A stretch of DNA of 64,000 bases from Apostichopus japonicus (taxonomy: Eukaryota; Echinodermata; Holothuroidea; Aspidochirotida; Stichopodidae). The position numbers and the translations under genes were made by a program. The notes under the pieces are model-generated. The model was not told the origin of the DNA. It searched no databases and saw only the letters and a program-made list of their open reading frames with translations. Location of the stretch: assembly GCF_037975245.1 (NCBI RefSeq), contig NC_092576.1:200501-264500 (forward strand), in the 5' to 3' direction. Positions 47,011 to 64,000 of this stretch are shown piece after piece (position 1 is the stretch's first letter; each line of letters starts with the position of its first letter).

Positions 47011-48395
47011 CAGTGGCGTAGCCAGGATTTTTTCGGTGGGGGGGGGGGGGCGCTGGGGGGGCTTGGCCATTTCCTGGGAGGGCGTCTTGTTACTATCTAG
47101 GCGGAGCGCCACCATGAGTTGGCGCGCAGCGTACAACAATTTTTTAGCTAAAAAGGCCTCCTAAATCGTTGGAAATGACACTTCCCAGGCCTTGTAAGCT
47201 GCTGTAAAGTTTTCTCAACATCCTTTATTTTGAGATCCCATGTCTTGATATGGTCATCAAATAGTTTAGTGAAATAGAAAGAAAAACAGTCTGGTAAATA
47301 CCATGACATATCTTTTGTGAGTTTGACACCGGCATTGACTTTTTTCGAAAAATCTGCAAATTGCGTGTGGAAAATAAGGAAAGATTGACTGGGCTTTGAG
47401 GCAAGTATACCGTAACATACTGAAATGACCGAACTATATGTAAAACTGACATCAAAGATTGCGTCTGAAATATTATTAGGGTGATAGACTGATTGGCCGT
47501 TATAGTTCTCAACGATAGTATTGTCTTGCAAATTTGTTTTTTTGTGAAAACCCGATTGAAAATGTAACAGAGTATCGAGGCAATGACGCGAGCAATGATG
47601 TGAGAAACCTGTATGATGTCAGCATTTTTTTTACCTTTTAACATCTTCTATGGCATTCCAGTACCTGGAAACTACCTTTCTATAAGGGTATAGTATAGCT
47701 CACTAGCTTGTTTGATCAGTTAATGTGCACTGGTTACGTGATCCTGGTTGGCTGTTTGTATTAGTATTTATTCAGGCGCGTATAGAGAGGGATTTTCGAA
47801 AGGAGGGGCGTACCTGTAGGCAAATTATCAGAGCCGTAGATTCGGCATTGGAAACTATCTAAGCGTAGCGCCACCATGAGTTGGCGCGAAGCGCATCAGA
47901 AACATTTGGCCGAAAATGTCTCCCAGATCGCTGGAAATGGCATTTCCCAGGCATTGCAAGTTTCATCTAAGCATTTTCTATTTTGAAAATACTAGCGATA
48001 TCATAAAAACGGACACAAAAATATTCTCAAAGGGGGGGGGGAGGTCTCCCCCTTCGCCCCCCGACTACGCGCCTGTATTTATTAGAGCAGGAATTATATA
48101 ATTCGACGGTCGTTAACATGTGTTTTCAGTACAGTACGACTACTGTAGATGTCTTCTCGGCCTATGCGCTATGTCACGTCAGGTTTTTTCAGCAACTATA
48201 TCCTACTGCCGGTCCGTGGTCGAAGGGTCGTTCATGGTTGGTCATCATGGAGATTCGAGACCACTCAGACCAATGATATATTTTTCGCACATTTTTTTTT
48301 CGACACCCAAAATCCCAGTGGGGGCGACTGGGGGGCGACAAGCTTTCATGGGGGCTATCGCCCCCCACGCCCCCCCCCCCGTAGCTACGCCACTG
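47011..48395. mobile_element. hAT-like element with near-perfect 8-bp duplication, itself interrupted
   Basis: The left end CAGTGGCGTAGCCAGG and right end GTAGCTACGCCACTG share the CAGTGGCGTAGC terminal repeat. The flanks ATTATAGC (47003-47010) and ATAATAGC (48396-48403) differ at one base. A minus-strand open frame (47531-47148) of mixed composition may be a decayed gene fragment but is unrecognised. Another element is nested at 47773-48075. Confidence 0.6.
47773..48075 (+). mobile_element. Nested hAT miniature element with 8-bp target duplication
   Basis: The left end CAGGCGCGTA and right end TACGCGCCTG are exact complements. Identical flanks TATTTATT lie at 47765-47772 and 48076-48083. 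The body has AAGCGTAGCGCCACCATGAG, TTGGCGCGAAGCGC and the GGCATTTCCCAGGCATTGCA block. It is the cleanest complete example of the family also present at 791, 28227 and 37293. Confidence 0.85.
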
Positions 48396-48403
48396 ATAAT
48401 AGC

Positions 48404-49200
48404 AATGAATGGTCTGTAAGGTTAAGTGCATAATGCGTAACTTAACGTATTATATGTGTATAAAGAGGGAAATTTAAGGATAGACATAGTTGTATAGGAT
48501 ATTGAGGGGGAGTTAAGTTAATATCGTACCATTGTTCCGGGCGTTTTACCGATAACCGCAGTAGGATCTCAAAGGTGATCATCCTCTGACACAAAAAGAA
48601 CAATGTAGGTAAGAGAACTCGACAATTCGGATCGGTAAGTTTGAGACAATGGTTATATTCATCTGTACTGTTATTTCAAGTTACCCACAACCAGTTATAA
48701 AATACAGATAACAGCATACATCTTCAGAAATCATAACATTTTCAATTCACCTTACTATTATTAAATAACCATTTTTGCTCTTATTGTTATCATTTGTAAA
48801 AAAGGAATCAATAATGTTATAAAACCAATAACTTTTTTTGTATAATTTGACATAAAACAATTTAACCACATTTGTTGGATGAAAGCTTGCTTGGTTTTGA
48901 ACAAGGATGACAAGTTTTGAACTTGAAGCACCGTTATTTAATTAAGATTGCTAATTCTATAAGGCTGTTCAACAAGTTTACAGTGTATATTATAGATAAT
49001 GACGCAGCCCTAGTATATCCAAGAGATTTTTTAATTTTTTAAAGAGTCACCAAAGAAAGAGCCTGGGCACACGCCACCATAGAAATAAAACAATTACAAA
49101 ATTACAAATTACTGAGTAAACATGACGGTCTTACGGTAAGAGAGGTATCGCCGCCACAAGTCCGCTTGAAAGAGAATAAATACAACACGTGATTTCGGAT
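48404..49200. other. Non-coding stretch
   Basis: No gene recognised. A block near 49043-49075 (AAAGAGCCTGGGCACACG) resembles 50057-50075 on the other side of the tandem array, so the array sits between two related repeat flanks. Confidence 0.35.
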
Positions 49201-50032
49201 AAAAGGTGATGAACGATCGTATGTGTACTATATGTATCAAATCAATATACATCACCTGAGCAAAAAGGCCGAGACGACTATCCACGAGATGAACCATCGT
49301 ATGTGTACTATATGTATCTAAACAATATACATCACCTTAGCAAAAAGGCCGAGACGACTATCCAAGAGATGAACGATCGTCTCTGTACTATATGTATCTA
49401 ATCAATAAACATCACCTTAGCAAAAAGGCCAAGACGACTATCCACGAGATGAACGATCGTCTGTGTACTATATGTATCAAATCAATATACATCACCTTAG
49501 CAAAAAGTCCGAGACGACTATCCACGAGATGAACGATCGTCTGTGTACTATATGTATCAAATCAATATACATCACCTGAGCAAAAAGGCCGAGACGACTA
49601 TCCACGAGATGAACCATCGTATGTGTACTATATGTATCAAATCAATAAACATCACCTTAGCAAAAAGGCCAAGACGACTATCCACGAGATCAACGATCGT
49701 CTCTGTACTATATGTATCTAAACAATATACATCACCTTAGCAAAAAGGCCAAGACGACTATCCAAGAGATGAACGATCGTATGTGTACTATATGTATCTA
49801 ATCAATAAACATCACCTTAGCAAAAAGGCCAAGACGACTATCCACGAGATGAACGATCGTCTGTGTACTATATGTATCAAATCCATATACATCACCTTAG
49901 CAAAAAGGCCGAGACGACTATCCACGAGATGAACCATCGTATGTGTACTATATGTATCAAATCAATAAACATCACCTTAGCAAAAAGGCCGAGACGACTA
50001 TCCACGAGATGAACGATCGTCTGTGTACTATA
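49201..50032 (+). repeat. 80-bp tandem array, about 10 copies
   Basis: GAACGATCGT (or GAACCATCGT) recurs exactly every 80 bases at 49211, 49291, 49371, 49451 and so on to 50011. Each unit has TGTACTATATGTATC, ATCACC(T/G)AGCAAAAAGG and GACGACTATCCA. Units differ at a few fixed positions (for example CGTATGTG, CGTCTGTG or CGTCTCTG). A decayed unit remains at about 50228-50296. Open frames across it are by-products. Confidence 0.9.
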
Positions 50033-50039
50033 CTTTTTT

Positions 50040-50420
50040 TAAGGAAAAGTCGCCCAGGAAAGGACCTGGGCACGAAAACCAAACTACCGAACGACTTAAA
50101 CGCTTCGAACCCAAGTCCCCTTGCATCGGGACTGTGACTGTGTGATCATCGTCAGGGTGCATCACCATTCTCCTCGAAAGGGAACATATACTACACATGA
50201 TCTTAGCCAAAATGCCTATAGTGTGCTAAATGTACTATATGTATCTAATCTTTACACATCACCTGAGCGTAAAGGTCGAGACGACTATCCAAGAGATACT
50301 ATCAGATAAATGTCGCCCCAAAATGGATTCATCAGATACAATCGCAGTCTGAGTCCCCTTACATTGAGACAGTGAACTTGTGCTCATAATGATATTATGT
50401 CAAATGTGTACCACGGATTC
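50040..50420. repeat. Two related SINE-like blocks beside the tandem array
   Basis: AAGTCCCCTTGCATCGGGAC (about 50113-50132) and GAGTCCCCTTACATTGAGAC (about 50351-50370), each followed by a similar AGTGA...TGTG.TCAT stretch, are diverged copies. On the minus strand the first precedes GGGTTCGAAGCG, a B-box-like word, suggesting a tRNA-derived SINE. No A box was convincingly found. Confidence 0.35.
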
Positions 50421-50585
50421 ACTGCACATGATCATAGCCGGAAGGTCGACGAGACTTTTTAGTTAAGACTCACTACAGATGTATGGATCGATCCTGCGTA
50501 CCACCCACAGGTATTACTTGTCAACTTGTCAAGTAGTGTGCAATGCACACACTTTCCACATGTGGAACAGGTTGATCCAAATTAG

Positions 50586-50619
<34 letters not shown>

Positions 50620-50974
50620 TATGATATCTATATATGCATTGGCTGTTTTACTTCCAATCACTCACTTAATTAATTTGTGTATCTCATTCGAGATCCAGCC
50701 ATTCTCTATATCCATCACATTTGTTTGAATAGAGTAGCATCAATATGTTTTTCATTGTTACTTAGTTGTATAACTTAAATATTTAATCATGAAAACCATA
50801 ATATATCTCGATTTTGTGCCGCCTTTAATAATTAAATACCGCAAAATGTCAGCATGATTAGTTTCTGTTACACTTAAACTGTATGCCACTGTATACATTG
50901 AAAAGGCTTTTCACGTTAAAAACTTATGTTACAAAGGGACAAGGGCGCCTTTTTGTTTTGAAAATTGGTGGGGA

Positions 50975-51080
50975 CGTGACTATCTAAGCGGAGCGCGACC
51001 ATGGGTTCGCGCGGAGCGTACCAGAATTTTTTTTTTTTTGACAGATGTACCCCCCAGATTGCCGGAAATTGCATTTCCCA
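50975..51080 (+). repeat. Miniature-element cassette, diverged
   Basis: ACTATCTAAGCGGAGCGCGA, then GTTCGCGCGGAGCGTACCAG and CCGGAAATTGCATTTCCCAG, match the cassette shared by the hAT-like elements. No ends are preserved. Confidence 0.55.
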
Positions 51081-52226
51081 GACACAATTATGATCAAAAA
51101 TGGGTCATTCATTTTAATATTTCACGGTTTTAAATGTTTCATGAAAAATAGTAATTACAAAAATACAAGAATAAGAGTTACTGATGATAAATTTATAAAA
51201 TACAAACATCATAATAAGCCGATATAAAACAAGAAATTAGTCCATCTTCACCTTCCTTCACCGCCCTTTGGGCAGTAGGGCGTGGGGTCCCATTAATATG
51301 TGCTGGGAGCTACACGCAAGTTGACGCAACAACAACAACAATGGAATACACAAACAAGACTGAAAAGGGAGTCCTGCATGCCCTCCTGGTTCGACCGCTG
51401 GGTTCTGCATTAGCTCCCAGACAAACAGATAACAACAAATAAACAAAGCAGATGAAAAAGAATATTGTGCTGGAGAAAGGCGAACAGGGTCAAGAAGAGG
51501 TATGATGAGCAGCATCAGTCATTGGGTGCAAAATCAGCCAGTGGAAGGGGAGGAAGTGGCAAGTGTGAACTTAGGAAAACCAGTACGAAAGTGAATAAAT
51601 ATCGTGTTTACACGCTACTTTTATCTAAAAGTTTAGAGACCAGGTAGGGGTGGCTATCCTACCATAAGGACTTCCATTTAACGTCCTCGTCTGAGGGACC
51701 ACGCGGCTACACGCAGCATTTTGGAAACTTTTTTTTCCAATTTTTTTTTAACTGTTAATTCCAGCGTTGTCAAACCACCCCTATCCATTTATATAGTCAA
51801 ACTTTTTGTATTTGAGACGTGCAATAAATGTTTGCTAGCTCATGGACTACATACGGGGGACCCATTCAACCCAAGACTATCAGTAATCGGTAGCGACGTA
51901 AGGACAGCGACGTTTGAGTTCGATCTCTCCTACACTGTGTCAATGGGCTGAAGTTAGCAACGCAATTTCAACAAAGGCTGGTGTTGTTTTTGGCTGCTGG
52001 AGACATGGTTGAAGTTAGCACCACCGGGTAGCATACATCAATGAAACAAGCAACTTGTAAGGCTGCCAATTAACGTATCAGACTTGTTTCCATCTTTTAC
52101 ACTCGCTCATTCATTAGTTTTGTTGCTTATTTTGATAACGCCTAATAGGTACTTGAGATCTTTACGACTAACGCGGTATAGCAGGATATCATGGATAGTC
52201 GGACTTCCAAAATTCACTCAAAAGAT

Positions 52227-52335
52227 GGTGGGGACATGGTATATCATGTCCCCACCTCTGAAATTTTTGGTGGGGACGCGTCCCCGTTTCCCTGCGGGAA
52301 ACGGCGCCCCTGCGGGAAACGGCGCCCCTGCAAAG
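52227..52335. repeat. Hairpin plus short GC-rich tandem repeat
   Basis: GGTGGGGACATG (52227-52238) and CATGTCCCCACC (52245-52256) form a perfect 12-bp stem with a 6-base loop. GGTGGGGACGCG follows, then two copies of CTGCGGGAAACGGCGCCC. It looks like the end of another small mobile element just past the sialyltransferase poly(A) site. Confidence 0.5.
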
Positions 52336-52397
52336 GGAACAATTATGTAGAAGTGAATAATAATATATACAATTATCACAAATCAGGCAAAAGGGTT

Positions 52398-52407
52398 TTT
52401 ATTTATT
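52398..52407 (-). terminator. Poly(A) signals of the sialyltransferase gene
   Basis: Two overlapping AATAAA hexamers on the minus strand lie about 45-54 bases after the stop codon at 52452. Confidence 0.55.
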
Positions 52408-52451
52408 TTAATTTTCTATCTGGTAGATTTTAAAATCTCGGAATAATTATT

Positions 52452-61361
<8,910 letters not shown>

Positions 61362-61974
61362 ATTTATTCGATATTTATATTACGATATTTAGTATGGTTC
61401 AGAGGTCTCCCTGCATACATCGCTTAAAATACCGGCAAATTCATATTTTAACGTGCGGCGTATTGGAGATTATGCTGTCGCTGAAATTGCATGAATATTC
61501 AGGAGACGACACCTTAGGACAGCCAATTGAGACAATTTCCGAATGACTGTACGAGAACCGTATATACCAGTCAATACTATATGAAACGGGTCACGGAATT
61601 ACAATATACAAAACACAACCCAACTGTTCATGTATTAGATATCACATCTTAACAATACTAATAAACACCAAAGCAGTTTGGCAAAGTTTAATATTAAAAT
61701 GCCGCTCTTTCAATAATGCAGAGTGCTTATTTAGCTAGTGCAAAGGAAAAGGGAAGGCCATGAAACCTACTTTAGGTACTACCTGCTGTCGGATTCAGAT
61801 CGGCGTCTTAGATTCGCCTGGTTCCGTCCCATCGTTGGCTTCGCTATCATCCAGAAAAGTGGTTGTTCGTGGTCAGGGACTTTTTCAGGGAGCATTTAAG
61901 GCGACCAGTGCATTATGATAATAATTTCGTCAAATGTATCACTGTTCATATCAGGAACAGTTTGTCAAAACTAG

Positions 61975-62125
61975 CATAATATAGTATGTATGTATGAGTG
62001 GGAGGTCCGGGCTTGAATACCGGTGGAGGCTGGAATTTCTTTCACTGTTCTTGATTTTCCAACACACTACGATTATATCCATCCATCCGTCAACCCACCC
62101 ATCCATCCATCCACCCACCAGGGAC
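61975..62125 (+). repeat. Possible SINE tail with CCAT repeats
   Basis: GTCCGGGCTTGAATACCGGT resembles a decayed B-box region and is followed by GGAGGCTGGAATTTCTTTCA and CTGTTCTTGATTTTCC, then CCATCCATCCGTC units. tRNA-derived SINE origin is only suggested. Confidence 0.3.
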
Positions 62126-62219
62126 CAAACATTGGATTGATAACCATTCTTAACCAAAATGTGTTGACAAATAATATTGCTCTTAAAATAAATGTCGACA
62201 AACACGGCAGGTAAAGTTC

Positions 62220-63760
62220 AGGGATTTGACCCTGGTAAATTTATCGATGGTCAATCCATGCGTTGCTTCTAAAGTCATATTTACAACGGTATTAAAGAGT
62301 TTTACTTTATGTTGACCTCAAATAACCTTTGAACTCTATCAAGTTCAGTAGAGTTATTCTCTTTTCTACAGAATTATAATATGAAGTTCAACGACGTTGT
62401 CCTTGAGTTATCCCCTTTACCAGGTTTTCGGTCTGTGACATCTGCTGACCTCAAGTGACCTTTAATCTCTACAAATTTCATTAGGGTTATTGAACTTATT
62501 AGGAAAAACCCGCCCAATTGCTATCAAGTTCAGCAATGATGTAGTTTTGGTTATCATATTTACAAACAGTGTCACATGAGTAAACACAGGCGCCTTCACG
62601 ACCGTATAGACTTCGTATGTCTCCGGCAAAGAACAAGGAAAAACACAAAACATCTAGGGCTGGTATAAATGTTTTCATAAATATCTCAAGTTATGAACAA
62701 AGTGTCGTCAAATGATTTCATATAATTTATTTTGTTTCTCTATAACAATAAACACATATCATTGGTGAAGTTGTATATAAGGTATAAGTGTGAAAAGACG
62801 TGTTATAAGAAACATAAGACATGTGTATACATTTAACATCATAAATGAACATAATAAAGTGAGATGGTAAATGGCGAACACTGAAAGCTGCCAGGATAAT
62901 TTCACAATATTTACAATCCCTTGATATCTTTCGTTTTTTTTTTATTGGCTCTGATATAGCATCATGTGACCATTCATTAACATAACCAAATCCCTACAAA
63001 CACATCATTTTGGAGGGATTAGAGACAGTCGGTTATTACTAAGCAACGTGTTGCACTATGTCACTTTCACGGACATTCACGAAGCATACCATGTACGCTA
63101 TTCCTTATAGTACTGATAGTTAATGCACTTTCCAATGATCTAATATTGACATAATACTTCCAGTGGATATTCCATGCTTTGAATTTTCAATGTTCAGCAA
63201 ATTTGGATATTTTTGATATGCAGAATCCCTCTCCAGACCACCTTTCATTCTTATAGAACGAATAAATTTGCCTCAGTATTGTCAAGGTGGTCTATGAGTG
63301 AATATTTTTAAAGTTACATGTATTTGCTAAAGCCCACAATTTTTCTAAATTTATATGAGATGATTGGGCCAAGCAATTATGGTTAGCATGTGCAGTCTAG
63401 GCCTCTATTATTCCTGATGATGAGCTGTAGCAACATCGTTGACTTTGTCTATCTGCGTTGAGCCTAGTTGAACAACCCAATCCAAATCAGCACATCCTCT
63501 AAGAAAAGTACAGTACAAAAATTGAATGCTTCAGCAGTTCAAGCATTAATCTAGAACTTTGGAGATTTTGTTAAAGGCCTTACGACTCGGTCCGAATAAC
63601 ATTACAACTGTACCACTAATTCTGACATCAATCAATCATCATACGCGTGGTATAAAAAGTAGCTACAGACCTTGACTAAACTTGTAAATAAAGAACCGAG
63701 ATACAAGAATAAAGTGACAATCTTCCCAAGTGATCTGATCTTTACATCTTTACAATACTC
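62220..63760. other. Non-coding stretch upstream of the sialyltransferase gene
   Basis: No gene, RNA or element end recognised. Confidence 0.4.
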
Positions 63761-63767
63761 TCTTAAA

Positions 63768-64000
63768 TTTATAGACTGAAATTTCAGTCTAATAGACTGA
63801 AATTTCAGTCTAAGAGCGGACGAACTGAGGGACCAGTTCCTTCAGACTGAAATTCAGTCTAAGGAAGGACTGAAAATTTTCAGTCTGTAAAACGACTGAT
63901 TTTTAGTCTAGCTAGACTTAATGATTTCAGTGTAACAGGACTGGAATTAACCCTTTCTTAGACTGAAATTAAGCCAAATTAGATTAGAATCCAGCCTATA
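63768..64000. repeat. Cluster of AGACTGAAATTTCAGTCT palindromes
   Basis: The perfect 18-bp palindrome AGACTGAAATTTCAGTCT occurs twice in tandem (63774-63791 and 63794-63811). Shortened versions follow (AGACTGAAATTCAGTCT near 63845, GACTGAAAATTTTCAGTC near 63869) and then single AGTCT/GACTGAAAT half-sites to the window end. It continues beyond the window. Confidence 0.75.

Noticed and set aside
49201-50032. Possible CRISPR array
   Set aside because: The repeats are contiguous 80-bp units without unique spacers, in eukaryotic DNA.

Overview
The window is eukaryotic, AT-rich animal DNA made mostly of introns, intergenic sequence and DNA-transposon debris. There are GT-AG introns, TATA boxes, tRNA-like SINE heads, hAT terminal repeats with 8-bp target duplications, non-LTR retrotransposon 3' ends and many TA/CCAT microsatellites. 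Nothing bacterial is visible. A sialyltransferase family with several paralogues, degraded protein-primed DNA polymerase relics and the frequent word AGGCCTA fit a marine invertebrate deuterostome. An echinoderm, possibly a sea cucumber, is my guess; the species is not proven by the sequence.

The one gene I can assemble completely is an alpha-2,8-sialyltransferase (ST8Sia-type) on the minus strand. It has three exons (61361-61144, 57121-56543, 52713-52452) joined by two phase-2 introns, giving 352 residues with sialyl motifs L, S, III and VS and a poly(A) signal just downstream. Two further first exons of the same family, each a membrane anchor followed by a conserved ...CxxICDR end and a GTAAG donor, lie head to head at 15100-14940 (minus) and 20797-21005 (plus). 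No downstream exons for either were found. The window therefore holds part of a local sialyltransferase cluster, with one intact gene and two orphan or partial copies.

Region by region. 1-11 kb: nested hAT-like miniature elements, a fold-back element at 2.4 kb and a degraded hAT transposase end at 6.6-7.0 kb. 14.9-21 kb: the two orphan sialyltransferase exons, a broken protein-primed DNA polymerase fragment at 19 kb and a 100-bp inverted duplication. 22.4-25 kb: a diffuse satellite-like domain built on GCCAGATATA words. 25.1-25.6 kb: a non-LTR retrotransposon 3' end. 26-28.5 kb: TIR elements and a possible first exon of a SAM-domain gene. 31.9-32.7 kb: a pure 590-bp CCAT microsatellite inside TA/GATA repeats. 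36-38 kb: a second copy of the composite element seen at the left edge. 40-48.4 kb: LINE fragment, paired CRE palindromes, a small acidic exon, three hAT insertions with target duplications and a tRNA-like relic. 49.2-50 kb: an 80-bp tandem array. 52.4-61.4 kb: the intact sialyltransferase gene, with microsatellites and SAM/C2H2-like exon fragments in its first intron. 63.8-64 kb: a cluster of AGACTGAAATTTCAGTCT palindromes.

Most open reading frames outside these features are chance frames, often in microsatellites, and are not annotated as genes.
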